64,000 bases of DNA from positions 124,001-188,000 of the forward strand of contig JAOAGT010000002.1 of the NCBI GenBank assembly GCA_026415615.1, given 5' to 3'. Under the pieces are notes generated by a model. The model did no database searches. It saw only the letters and a list, made by a program, of their open reading frames with translations, and was not told where the DNA came from. The translations under genes and the position numbers were made by a program. This document shows positions 25,111 through 33,533 of this stretch, piece by piece (the stretch's first letter is position 1; each line of letters begins with the position of its first letter). Source of the stretch: Thermoleophilia bacterium (GTDB taxonomy: Bacteria; Actinomycetota; Thermoleophilia; RBG-16-64-13).

Positions 25111-25143
25111 GAGTGCCCCGCTAGCCAAGCTAGCGGGGCACTC
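25111..25143 (-). terminator. Strong hairpin overlapping the asd stop
   Basis: A perfect 15-bp inverted repeat, gagtgccccgctagc (25111-25125) with 25129-25143, has a 3-nt loop. It contains the asd stop codon and last three sense codons. On the minus strand no T-run follows directly (CCGCCATTTG), so it may act as a weak terminator or as an mRNA 3'-end stabiliser. Confidence 0.6.
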
Positions 25144-26158
25144 GAACCAAATCTCTTTCTACCAAGAGCTCAGCGATTTGTACGGCGTTAAGCGCCGCCC
25201 CTTTCCGCAGGTTGTCAGCCACAATCCACATGTTAAGGCCGTTCTCTACAGTCGGATCGCGCCTGATGCGGCCAACATATGTGTCGTCCTTACCCGAGGC
25301 CAGGATGGGCATGGGATACACCTTATTCTCCGGATCGTCTAACAATTTGACTCCGGGAGCTGCAGCAAGCAACTCTCGAGCGCGTTCAGGGCTCAAAGGT
25401 CTGGCAAACTGCACATTTACCGCCTCTGAATGACCATTCAGCACGGGCACACGGACGCAGGTAGCGCTGACGGCAATGGATGGATCTCCCATGATCTTCT
25501 TGGTTTCATCCACCATCTTGCGCTCTTCCTTGGTGTACCCGTCCTCTAGAAACACGTCAATGTGAGGCAGGCAGTTAAAAGCAATCTGATGGGGATAAAC
25601 CTTTATCTCAAGCTCTTCTCCGGCGAGCACCTGTTTGGTCTGATTAATAAGTTCGTTTATCGCCTTTGCTCCCGTTCCCGACACCGCCTGGTAGGTGGAC
25701 ACCACCACGCGCGTTACGCGCGCCTCGTCGTGAAGAGGCTTGAGTACCACCACCATTTGAATGGTGGAACAGTTGGGGTTAGCAATGATGCCCTTGTGCC
25801 AGTTGACGTCGTCTGGGTTGACCTCGGGCACAACAAGAGGAACCTCGGGATCCATGCGCCAGGCGGACGAGTTGTCAACCACGACGCATCCTGCCTCTCG
25901 GGCGATGGGTGCGTACTTAAGTGAGGTACCTCCCCCAGCCGAAAACAAGGCGAGGTCGACATCCTTGAAGCTTTCTTCTGTCAGCTCTTGAACAACGACC
26001 TCTTCGCCCAGGAAGTCAAGACGTGTTCCGGCCGATTTCGCAGTAGCCAGGGCGACGAGCTCTTTGACGGGAAATTTTCGCTCGGCAAGAACCTTCTGCA
26101 TTTCTCGCCCCACAGCACCCGTGGCGCCTACCACAGCTACGCGATACTCTCTGGTCAT
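25130..26158 (-). CDS. asd: Aspartate-semialdehyde dehydrogenase
   Basis: NADPH-dependent reduction of aspartyl phosphate to aspartate semialdehyde, the branch point to lysine/diaminopimelate, threonine and methionine. Motifs: VAVVGATGAVGREM (residues 7-20), DVDLALFSAGGGTS, the catalytic Cys130 in IIANPNCSTIQMV, STYQAVSGTGAKA, and VPVLNGHSEAVNVQF with the catalytic His. ATG 26158 has AGGAGGAGG upstream; a longer start would add 25 non-conserved residues. The partner aspartokinase is about 10 kb away (35922-37268), so the pathway is split in this genome. Confidence 0.97.
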   Translation of the reverse strand: MTREYRVAVVGATGAVGREMQKVLAERKFPVKELVALATAKSAGTRLDFLGEEVVVQELTEESFKDVDLALFSAGGGTSLKYAPIAREAGCVVVDNSSAWRMDPEVPLVVPEVNPDDVNWHKGIIANPNCSTIQMVVVLKPLHDEARVTRVVVSTYQAVSGTGAKAINELINQTKQVLAGEELEIKVYPHQIAFNCLPHIDVFLEDGYTKEERKMVDETKKIMGDPSIAVSATCVRVPVLNGHSEAVNVQFARPLSPERARELLAAAPGVKLLDDPENKVYPMPILASGKDDTYVGRIRRDPTVENGLNMWIVADNLRKGAALNAVQIAELLVERDLVRVPR

Positions 26159-26235
26159 ACTCCTCCTCCTTTGGCCGGACAGCGTGGAGATTCTACCATC
26201 GGCAAGGCGTAACCGGCCGGAGTAGTTGGGCACGA

Positions 26236-27516
26236 CTATCGGCGAAGACGCACTGCCAGCACTAGCCTGTCATCCGCTGGCAACTGGGGATCATGGAATT
26301 CGAGAGAGGCGTGGCACACGGAGTCGGCAACCTCTTGTGGGTGACGATCCGCCACTGACTGCGCCACGGCACATAGGCCCTCGAGACCGAACAACTTGTT
26401 GGCTTTTCTGGCTTCGGTTACCCCGTCTGTATAAAGGATGAGCGTTTCCCCCGGTTCCAGACGATGAGAGCTTTCAGAAAAAGTAAGATCCTCAAACACT
26501 CCGAGCGGCCCGTTAGGCTTGTCCCCTAGCTGTCTTGCTCCGCCGCGGTGAGCGACTACTGGCGGAGGATGTCCAGCAAGACAAACGGTCACGCTGCGCC
26601 GGGTAGGGTCGACAAGACACAAAGCTATGGTCACAAAACGCCGCTCGGGCAAAATCTTGACGAGTAGCTGGTTGGCTTGCCCGAGAACCTGCGCAGGGCG
26701 GCGGTTTGCTGTCACCTGGGCCTGAATGGTGTAGCGGACCTGTGTAGCTATGCCAAGGGCCTCCAACCCCCTGCCCGACACGTCGCCTACCACCAGTAGC
26801 ACTCCCGCTGCACCGAGGTCGTACACGTCGTAGAAGTCGCCTCCTGCTTTGGCAAGCTCGGTAGCCGATACGATGGCAACGCCCGCTTCCAGCCCTGGAG
26901 CCTCCGGTACGGAAGCGGGAAGAAGCGAAAGGCCTATGGTCTCCAGCAATACCTGGTCGCGCTCGCGCGAGCGGTGTCTTAAAAGCTCGTGTCCGGCCAG
27001 GCGACACACCGACTCGACCACCGTGATTCTCTCGTCAAAGGCATGCGGTCTACTGTCAGCCAGATGAAGTGAGCCGATAGGCTTCCCGCGTGCCTTGACC
27101 GGAATCACTGCCAACGATTCGTAACCTTCTTGTAAGCACCTGCCCCGCAGCGTCCGGAGTTCATCGGCGGCGCGAGAGCCGGGGAAAGTGCTTAGAGATT
27201 CACAGACAAAGGATCCGTTTGGGGTTAAAAAAGGGAGACTAGAGTCAAACGCGCCGATAGCCACATGCCCACAAATGCATTCCGTCGTGTGCACCAACAC
27301 CTCATCACGCACGAAGCTTGGGCTATGTCCATCGAGGGCACAAGCAGCAAGCCAAGTATTGCCGTCGTCGGCGAGCAACCGAAGTACAGCGCCTTGGCAG
27401 CCGGTAAAGGCACGAGCCCAGGAAGTAAGGCGGTGTGCTGCCGCTCGAAACGAATCCGCGTTCTGGATGTCCTCGAGCACTTGAGCAAGTTCATCTATGA
27501 CCGTTGCTGTCTCCAT
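26236..27516 (-). CDS. GAF-SpoIIE (PP2C-type) serine phosphatase
   Basis: Cytoplasmic signalling phosphatase of the RsbU/SpoIIE group. A GAF sensor domain covers about residues 15-170 (AVLRLLADDGNTWLAACALDG to SLAVIPVKARGKPIGSLHLADSRP). A linker helix leads to the PP2C domain, with metal-binding motifs KAGGDFYDVYDLGAAGVLLVVGDVSGRGLEA, the strand YTIQAQ, CLAGHPPPVV, LILYTDGVTEA and PADDRLVLAVRLR. Such proteins dephosphorylate anti-anti-sigma factors, but no STAS or RsbW-like gene is visible here. It lies 77 bp upstream of asd on the same strand. Confidence 0.93.
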   Translation of the reverse strand: METATVIDELAQVLEDIQNADSFRAAAHRLTSWARAFTGCQGAVLRLLADDGNTWLAACALDGHSPSFVRDEVLVHTTECICGHVAIGAFDSSLPFLTPNGSFVCESLSTFPGSRAADELRTLRGRCLQEGYESLAVIPVKARGKPIGSLHLADSRPHAFDERITVVESVCRLAGHELLRHRSRERDQVLLETIGLSLLPASVPEAPGLEAGVAIVSATELAKAGGDFYDVYDLGAAGVLLVVGDVSGRGLEALGIATQVRYTIQAQVTANRRPAQVLGQANQLLVKILPERRFVTIALCLVDPTRRSVTVCLAGHPPPVVAHRGGARQLGDKPNGPLGVFEDLTFSESSHRLEPGETLILYTDGVTEARKANKLFGLEGLCAVAQSVADRHPQEVADSVCHASLEFHDPQLPADDRLVLAVRLRR

Positions 27517-27673
27517 GAGCTGATTGTACCTGCAAAGCCGCGAGGGGTGGGGTTAGTCAGCCCTGGTTTGGAGGAGTCATGGCCGCGGTAAACACGGTAG
27601 CAGGACAAAGGTCGGGGTGCGGTGGCGCCCCGCGTCCTTGGGTCAAAGAAGTGTGCTTGCAACAGGAGGCACC

Positions 27674-28165
27674 ATGGCGAGCCGGGCAGCCAAGAACCGA
27701 GAAAGAAGTTGGGTCATCGTTTGCAGCCTTTTCGTCGGGGTAGCCTGCGCAGCATTGCTCATTGGAACGCAAGCATGTGGCCAAGAGAGGCAAGAAGCGC
27801 AGGTGTCCAATGTGGGCAATCCCACATCTGTCCAACAGGTTGACGCCAAAGACGCTGATGCGGTGCGAGCGCTATCCGCGGCCTATTGGGAAGCCTGGAA
27901 TGCTTACGATGTCGAAAAGGTTCTCTCAATGCTCGCTGAGCCTTTTCGCTCCGAGCGGGAAGAGGAAATCAAGGCCAACATTGAAAAGCTAAAACGGTGG
28001 AAGATGTCTATCAGCGTCACGGAGGTTGAACCCCCGCGGCTGGACCAAAACGGAGAGATCGTGATGTTCGTCCACGTGAAGAAGCCCTTGAGTACAGACC
28101 GGACCCAGATGCGCTTTCGAAAAGCTGGCTCCTCATGGGTAATCGTTTATGCCTCAAAGGACTAA
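27674..28165 (+). CDS. Exported NTF2-like protein, possible lipoprotein
   Basis: ATG 27674 follows AGGAGG with a 4-nt gap, which decides the start against an in-frame codon at 27617. The 163 residues begin with a signal peptide (WVIVCSLFVGVACAALLIGTQACGQ); Cys in TQAC could be lipidated, but the box is non-standard. The mature part has a SnoaL/NTF2-like pattern: a helix (VRALSAAYWEAWNAYDVEKVLSMLAEPF) followed by strands (MSISVTEVEPPRL, IVMFVHVKKP, SSWVIVYASKD). Function unknown; the fold is often used to bind small ligands. The methyltransferase gene follows 63 bp later. Confidence 0.72.
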   Translation: MASRAAKNRERSWVIVCSLFVGVACAALLIGTQACGQERQEAQVSNVGNPTSVQQVDAKDADAVRALSAAYWEAWNAYDVEKVLSMLAEPFRSEREEEIKANIEKLKRWKMSISVTEVEPPRLDQNGEIVMFVHVKKPLSTDRTQMRFRKAGSSWVIVYASKD

Positions 28166-28228
28166 TGTCTTGAAGGAAGCCAAGATCTCTCAGAAACTTA
28201 TACGTCTGCTTCTTCACCAGACTAGAGT

Positions 28229-28855
28229 GTGGAATTAGCTCTCAACATCGCTCTTATCATCATCTACACCGCCTTCTCGGCCATCCGGATCCACTATCAA
28301 GTTAGGGCCCAGAAGAGGCGTGTGCCCACGGTTATTCAAGAGAGTCGGCTTTACTCGGCGTTGCTTAGCCTACTCATATGCTATGAGGTTCTTACTTTCT
28401 TTCTGTATCTGCTTGCCCCGCGGGTTCTGGCCTGGGCGTCTTTGCCTCTTCAGGCGTGGCTGCGGTGGTCGGGATTGGTTCTTGCTATAGCTGCTTTGGC
28501 CTTGTTCGTTTGGGTTCATCATCACCTTGGCCGGAACTTTTCAGTAAGCCTCCGGATTTTTCGTGACCAGGCACTGGTTACCACTGGCCCGTATCGGTGG
28601 GTGAGGCACCCAATGTACACGGCTTTTCTGGTGCTGCACGTGGCAGCGTTTCTTATGACGGCCAATTGGTTTATTGGAATCACTTGGATGGGGGGACTCG
28701 TTGTGATACTGGTACTGCGGGTGCGGCGCGAAGAAGCGATGATGTGCGAGCACTTTGGGGAGGAGTATGGCTCCTACATGCGGCGAACTGGCAGACTGAT
28801 ACCCCCCATTCTTCGTATTTTGAAAGGTTCTCTGCGAATGCCGGGTGCGGCTTGA
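28229..28855 (+). CDS. Isoprenylcysteine methyltransferase-like membrane protein
   Basis: A 208-residue membrane protein with about five helices. The C-terminal half has the ICMT/PEMT pattern: LGRNFSVSLRI, LVTTGPYRWVRHPMYTAFLVLHVAAFLMTANW and RREEAMMCEHFGEEYGSYMRRTGRLIP, including the conserved Arg-His-Pro-x-Tyr and the C-terminal Glu/Tyr box that bind S-adenosylmethionine and substrate. Bacterial relatives methylate lipids or small molecules rather than prenylated proteins; the substrate here is unknown. The start is a GTG. It converges head-on with the ABC-2 permease, with the two stops abutting at 28855/28856. Confidence 0.85.
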   Translation: MELALNIALIIIYTAFSAIRIHYQVRAQKRRVPTVIQESRLYSALLSLLICYEVLTFFLYLLAPRVLAWASLPLQAWLRWSGLVLAIAALALFVWVHHHLGRNFSVSLRIFRDQALVTTGPYRWVRHPMYTAFLVLHVAAFLMTANWFIGITWMGGLVVILVLRVRREEAMMCEHFGEEYGSYMRRTGRLIPPILRILKGSLRMPGAA

Positions 28856-30076
28856 TTAATATCGGGCCGCAGCACGAAAGCGCCAAACTGCCAACAGAAA
28901 CAGAGGCACAACCCAGGCCCAGACGACGCCGAAGTGTAAGAGCAGGTCCCCTGCAGCGGCTCCTTCGAGCACTATCCGGTGTAATGCCCCCACTATCCAG
29001 GCGGTGGGAAGAACGTGGGCTACGCGCGAGAAAGCAGAGGAGGTTATTTCCAGAGGAAACCAACCTCCGCTTAGTGCGCCCAACAGCTGAGCGACAATGA
29101 TAGTGACTGCAACCACGGCTGCCTCCGAGCGGAAAAGTGAAGAAATAAGCAGTCCGAGGGTACTTGCCAGTGCAGAGAGAGAAACCATGGTAAGTACGAG
29201 GGCGGCCGGGCTACTTAGGTAATCCACCCCAAAGGCGAATTGCCCCAGAAGCACAAGGAAGATTTGCTGAAGCAGGGTCATTGCGACCATGGCAAGCATC
29301 TTGCCGCTTAAGACCGTGCCAGCTGCTACTCCAGACACGGCGAGACGGCGGAGCAGCCCCTGCTTTCTTTCCCAGGGAAGCGTGGTGGCAATGGTTAGCA
29401 GGCTGAAGAGAACCCAGGTCACAAGCGAACCGGTTGAGGACTGGTCGAAACCTCCGGGGATGAGTGTGGAGGCGCCTTTGGCGTCAGTGACCTGTACTGC
29501 TACTCGTGGAGAGTCAAGCTCTTGTTTGACCAGCTTCTGTGCGCTCTCCTCAAGACTCTCTGCGTTCGCTTCGGAATTAAGCTCAGGGGCTGTTCCTGTT
29601 CTTGCCCGAAGCTGTTCGACTGCCACTTTAGCAGCGCGGGCGACAATATCTGCTCGGCTTAGCACGTCCTGGACAGCTTGTTGTGCCGTCTGGGCAGCGG
29701 AGAGCGTGTCTAGTCGTATCAACGTAAGCACCACCGGAGTTTGTGCTGTGCGCGCTGCTTCGTACCCACGTGGGATGACCAGTCCGGCAGCCACTTCTTG
29801 GTTTTGGACAGCGGTCTCAATCTTCTGAGCGTCAAATAGCTTGACTTCGACTAGAGGCGAGGCCCCCAGTTCTTCTATCAGTTGCTGTGAGGCCGGAGTT
29901 TGATCTTGGTCTACCAGTCCAAGGGGAAGGGGACTACTTTCCTCCCCGGTGTCAGGGATTATGAGACCTAGAAAAACCGTGAAGACCACCGGCAGAATGA
30001 GGGTAAAAAGAGCAGCCAGCCGGTCGCGACGCGTCTGCAGAATCTCTTTGCTGGCTATGTACAAGACCCTTCTCAC
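28856..30076 (-). CDS. ABC-2 exporter permease, second subunit
   Basis: A 406-residue permease with one N-terminal helix (LAALFTLILPVVFTVFLGLII), a large extracytoplasmic domain of about 180 residues and five C-terminal helices. This is the YhhJ/YbhR layout of ABC-2 subunits. TTLPWERKQGLLRRLAVSGVAAGTVLSGKM is the typical coupling region. It is 42 bp downstream of a paralogous permease, so the exporter is probably a heterodimer with the ATPase at 31425-32372. The substrate is unknown; related systems export drugs, lipids or peptides. Confidence 0.9.
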   Translation of the reverse strand: MRRVLYIASKEILQTRRDRLAALFTLILPVVFTVFLGLIIPDTGEESSPLPLGLVDQDQTPASQQLIEELGASPLVEVKLFDAQKIETAVQNQEVAAGLVIPRGYEAARTAQTPVVLTLIRLDTLSAAQTAQQAVQDVLSRADIVARAAKVAVEQLRARTGTAPELNSEANAESLEESAQKLVKQELDSPRVAVQVTDAKGASTLIPGGFDQSSTGSLVTWVLFSLLTIATTLPWERKQGLLRRLAVSGVAAGTVLSGKMLAMVAMTLLQQIFLVLLGQFAFGVDYLSSPAALVLTMVSLSALASTLGLLISSLFRSEAAVVAVTIIVAQLLGALSGGWFPLEITSSAFSRVAHVLPTAWIVGALHRIVLEGAAAGDLLLHFGVVWAWVVPLFLLAVWRFRAAARY

Positions 30077-30118
30077 GTGGCAAGACCCTTCTGTTGTTGT
30101 GTGGGGGCCGACTGGTCT

Positions 30119-31396
30119 TCACGCATAGCGTTTCTTGAAGAAGTAGGTGGCCAGAGCAAAGAACAACACCGCGAATCCAAGTACCGCCACCACGGGCAAG
30201 GTAATGTCGGCCCAGGAACCCCCGTACAGAAGTCCACCCCAGGCTTCCATTAACCAACCGAGCGGGCTGACTCGTCTCACTTTGGCAAACGTCTCCCCCA
30301 CGTTTGCTGTTCCGAAGAAATTGCCGCTTATCAGAGCCATGGCTACGAAAATCGAGGAGCTCACAGCGCCTGCCTGGCCGGGCGTTTTGGCAAACGACAC
30401 ACAGAACAGCGCTAACGAAGCCGCAACCAGTGCTCCACACACGATGAGGGCAGCCACGGGTCCCGGGGGTCCCCAGTCTGCTCCTAAAAGCAGCCACCCG
30501 GCTATGACCAGGACAGTCGATTGAATCAGCACCACTAGAAACACAGCCAGGTATTTTCCGCCAAGAATGGTTGTCCGCCGGGTGGGGGTAGTAAAGAGGC
30601 GTGGCAGGGTGCCCGCTCGTTGCTCCTCCAGGATTCCCCTGGCTGGAATAGAGCCGCCAAACAGCATGAAAAAGAGCATCATTCCAACCAGCACCTGGCT
30701 TGCCACGTTGGGCCGTTTGGAAACCGACGGTCCCTGGATCGCAGGGGGCCGGGTCTCCAACCGAACTTGTCTTTGGGTTTGAGATGTCCGCATAAAAGCC
30801 AGTGCCGCTTCTTGAGCAAGGGAATTGAGTTGATCTTGGTCAATAACGCCCTGGGCGAAAGCTAGGTTGGCACAAGCGACAGCCGCCGCTCTTGCGCCTT
30901 GAATCTCGGTGAGTATTGAATTCACCACCGAGCCTACAATGGCCGGGCCTAGGGTGTTTCCCGGGTTCTTGTAGATCTCGACGAACACGGGCTGGTGCGT
31001 GGCGTTTGACGTTTCGCCTGCGGCTTGGCTTGAAGTGGTGTCCGTAAGGGCAGCGGCTAGACCTGGCGGGATGATGACTGCGACGTCTTCCTTGCCTTGA
31101 TCGACGGCAGTACGTGCGTCCGCGGGAGTTTTGTAGTGTGTCAACCTAACAAAGTCAGCTAGCTGTGGAGAAGTAAGTGCAGCCTCTATCAGGCCGCCCG
31201 CGCCAAACGGCGACGCTTCGGGGGGATTTACAACTGCGGTCTTGACCGCCGGGATAACAAAATTGTCTCCCGTCCCAAAGGCGCTACCGATGGCAGTGGC
31301 GAGCAAAAGCGGACCCAGGAACATCATGACCAGAGCCGGAATGTTCCGGTAGGTAACGCGCACGTCCTTTATGGCGATGTATAGAGCGCGTAGCAC
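30119..31396 (-). CDS. ABC-2 exporter permease, first subunit
   Basis: A 425-residue paralogue of the following permease with the same layout: N-terminal helix (IPALVMMFLGPLLLATAIGSAFG), an extracytoplasmic domain (residues about 45-240) and C-terminal helices (LVGMMLFFMLFGGSIPARGILEEQRAGTLPRLFTTPT, VVLIQSTVLVIAGWLLLG). The EEQRAGTLPRLFTTPTRRTTILGGKY segment is the conserved ABC-2 loop. The gene lies 28 bp downstream of its ATPase and 42 bp upstream of the second permease. Confidence 0.9.
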   Translation of the reverse strand: MLRALYIAIKDVRVTYRNIPALVMMFLGPLLLATAIGSAFGTGDNFVIPAVKTAVVNPPEASPFGAGGLIEAALTSPQLADFVRLTHYKTPADARTAVDQGKEDVAVIIPPGLAAALTDTTSSQAAGETSNATHQPVFVEIYKNPGNTLGPAIVGSVVNSILTEIQGARAAAVACANLAFAQGVIDQDQLNSLAQEAALAFMRTSQTQRQVRLETRPPAIQGPSVSKRPNVASQVLVGMMLFFMLFGGSIPARGILEEQRAGTLPRLFTTPTRRTTILGGKYLAVFLVVLIQSTVLVIAGWLLLGADWGPPGPVAALIVCGALVAASLALFCVSFAKTPGQAGAVSSSIFVAMALISGNFFGTANVGETFAKVRRVSPLGWLMEAWGGLLYGGSWADITLPVVAVLGFAVLFFALATYFFKKRYA

Positions 31397-31424
31397 GGGC
31401 GGGATCTATGCCTTTCCAACGCGA

Positions 31425-32372
31425 CTAGTCTCTAAGTGCTCGGCCGGTGAGGTGCAGAAAAACCATTTCGAGATTAGGCTCGGTTAGGTTTACTGCAGTG
31501 ATGCGTGCTCCCTCCTGCCGAGCTGCATCGAAGAGCTGTGGGAGTAAGGTGCTTGCATCCTCCACGAGTAAGAACAGACGGCCATCCTCGATGTGGGAAA
31601 CGTTTTCCACTCCGGGAAAGGTTTTCCAGCGCTGGGCAAGAGCTTCAGGGTTGCGATCTACAGTGAGTTCAATGCGAGTGCGCCCGCCCACCATTTGCAC
31701 GAGCTCCTCTTTGGTGCCCAACGCGATCATGCGGCCCTGGTCCATTACACCAATTCGGTCCGAAAGCTCTTCGGCTTCTTCCATGTAGTGGGTAGTGTAG
31801 AGGACCGTCACGCCAGCGGCGTTAAGCTCCTTAACTCTGTCAAGTATGGCCCTGCGGCTGTGTGGATCGATCCCCACGGTTGGCTCGTCGAGGTAGAGGA
31901 TGCTCGGTTGATGCAGAAGCGCTGCTGCGATGTTGATGCGGCGTTTCATTCCTCCCGAGTACTTGCTCAGGCGGTCTTTCTGACGGTCGGCAAGACCTAT
32001 GAGTTCAAGGACTTCGTCAATTCTTCTCTCAAGCTCCTTGCCCCGCAAGCCATACATATGTCCCCAGAATAGAAGATTCTCCCGGCCGGTTAGGTCGTCG
32101 TAGAGGGCTATCTCCTGGGGAACCACACCAATGAGCTTCTTGACCTTTTCTGGGTCGCGAGTGACAGAGAAACCGCCCACCCACGCCTCGCCCTGGTCGG
32201 GCTTAAGCAGGCACGATAGTATGGAAATCGTGGTGGTCTTGCCGGCGCCGTTGGGTCCGAGAAGACTAAAGATCTCGCCCTGTCGAATAGAGAAGCTGAC
32301 GTTGCCTACGGCTACGGGACCTTTGGGAGGATCAAACTGCTTGCGGAGATTCTGGACTACAATAGCTTCCAA
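31425..32372 (-). CDS. ABC-2 exporter ATP-binding protein
   Basis: ATPase of a three-gene exporter with two permeases downstream. Walker A is LLGPNGAGKTTTISIL, the Q-loop GVVPQEIALYDDLTGREN, the signature YSGGMKRRINIAAALLHQP, Walker B LYLDEPTVGIDPHSR and the switch VLYTTHYMEEAEEL; a C-terminal regulatory domain ends LEMVFLHLTGRALRD, as in DrrA-type ATPases. TTG 32372 is preferred because GGAG lies 6 nt upstream; an earlier TTG at 32426 would begin next to the divergent gene. Only 56 bp separate this start from the divergent gene at 32429. Confidence 0.9.
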   Translation of the reverse strand: MEAIVVQNLRKQFDPPKGPVAVGNVSFSIRQGEIFSLLGPNGAGKTTTISILSCLLKPDQGEAWVGGFSVTRDPEKVKKLIGVVPQEIALYDDLTGRENLLFWGHMYGLRGKELERRIDEVLELIGLADRQKDRLSKYSGGMKRRINIAAALLHQPSILYLDEPTVGIDPHSRRAILDRVKELNAAGVTVLYTTHYMEEAEELSDRIGVMDQGRMIALGTKEELVQMVGGRTRIELTVDRNPEALAQRWKTFPGVENVSHIEDGRLFLLVEDASTLLPQLFDAARQEGARITAVNLTEPNLEMVFLHLTGRALRD

Positions 32373-32428
32373 GTGATTCTCCAATAGAAGTGTTTGGAAA
32401 TCAATGACGCCCAGAAAGGCGCTCAACT

Positions 32429-32836
32429 ATGAATCGTACCAGCCGAACATCGGTTTTGCTCGTGGCCTTTGCCGTTCTGCTTATCATCGGCGCTGGAGTG
32501 ACTCTTCTTATCAGTCTTTGGAATAGCGGAGTAAAGGCCGAAAGAATACCGATAGTACAGATCGGACTGGTGGCCGCAGCCGCAACACCCTCAACGGATA
32601 CGTCGACCTCTGAAGGTACTTCGGGCTCTCTTACCTCTTTGCAGTCTACGACCAGCCAAGGACAACCTCCCGCGCAGACTACTGTCGCAACTACGACGCA
32701 AACTGTTACTACAACCACAACGAGCTCAGATTCTTCAGGCCGCGAGACGGTACCGAGCACTTTGCGGATAACGCACGGTGGGAGCGGAGAGCGACCTGGT
32801 TCTTCGTCCACAGGTGGTCCGGGCCCTGGCAGGTGA
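32429..32836 (+). CDS. Single-pass membrane protein with Thr/Ser-rich tail
   Basis: A 135-residue protein of unknown function. A short basic N-terminus and one helix (VLLVAFAVLLIIGAGVTLLISLW, about residues 9-31) precede about 100 residues dominated by Thr, Ser, Gln and Gly (including a run of TTTTT near residue 95). The tail probably lies outside the membrane and is likely disordered. It is 4 bp upstream of a response regulator and kinase, so it may be an accessory or target of that system. No domain is recognised. Confidence 0.65.
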   Translation: MNRTSRTSVLLVAFAVLLIIGAGVTLLISLWNSGVKAERIPIVQIGLVAAAATPSTDTSTSEGTSGSLTSLQSTTSQGQPPAQTTVATTTQTVTTTTTSSDSSGRETVPSTLRITHGGSGERPGSSSTGGPGPGR

Positions 32837-32840
32837 GCCT

Positions 32841-33533
32841 ATGCGAGTGCTGCTGGTCGAGGATGAAGCGCGTGTGGCTTCGTTTATCGCCAAGGGCTTA
32901 GAGGATTCTGGATACGTAACCGAAGTGGCGCCCGATGGGCGGACGGCCCTTGCCCGCCTACGGGAAAGTCCGGTAGACCTTGTACTCCTAGATGTGGGGC
33001 TTCCGGATATTGATGGTTTCCAGGTACTGGCTGAGTTTCGGAAAGTCGATCAAACCACGCCTGTCATCATGCTCACGGCCCGGGGTGACGTTCCCTCACG
33101 GGTGCGCGGGCTTGATCTGGGGGCCGATGACTACCTACCCAAGCCCTTCGACTTTGACGAACTTTTGGCTCGCATCAGGGCACAGCTTAGACATGTCCGC
33201 CAGTCCCAGGCCTCGGTTTTGCAGGTAGGCGACGTAAAGCTCGACCTCAAGACGAGGCAGGTGGTTCGAGGCAACCGAAGCGTGGATCTCACTACCCGTG
33301 AGTTTGCTTTGCTTGAGTTTCTAATGCGTCACGCCGGCCAAGTTCTCACCCGCTCGCAGATTCTAAACGGCGTCTGGGGATACGGGTTTGATCCGCAGAG
33401 CAACGTGGTGGACGTCTACATTGGCTACCTGCGGGACAAACTGGATAGGCTAGGAGAGGAAAGTCTGATCGAAACGGTGCGCGGCGGCGGCTATCGCCTG
33501 CGCGCGCTGCCGCCTGCGGGGGCAAACAGTTGA
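32841..33533 (+). CDS. OmpR-family response regulator
   Basis: Receiver domain (MRVLLVEDEARVASFIAKGLE; phosphoacceptor Asp in LVLLDVGLPDIDGF near residue 51; PVIMLTARGD; DYLPKPFDFDELLARI) followed by a winged-helix domain (VDLTTREFALLEFLMRHAGQVLTRSQILNGVWGY to VRGGGYRLRAL). ATG 32841 follows the stop of the Thr-rich membrane protein by 4 bp. The stop overlaps the kinase start (TTGA). The layout resembles CutR/MtrA-type regulators of Gram-positive bacteria. A likely target is the Gln-rich protein downstream, whose promoter region carries a 22-bp spaced direct repeat. Confidence 0.94.
   Translation: MRVLLVEDEARVASFIAKGLEDSGYVTEVAPDGRTALARLRESPVDLVLLDVGLPDIDGFQVLAEFRKVDQTTPVIMLTARGDVPSRVRGLDLGADDYLPKPFDFDELLARIRAQLRHVRQSQASVLQVGDVKLDLKTRQVVRGNRSVDLTTREFALLEFLMRHAGQVLTRSQILNGVWGYGFDPQSNVVDVYIGYLRDKLDRLGEESLIETVRGGGYRLRALPPAGANS

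Noticed and set aside
25130-26158. Lysine riboswitch or T-box upstream of asd or lysC
   Set aside because: The leaders are too short (asd under 80 bp, lysC 56 bp) and no typical motif is visible.
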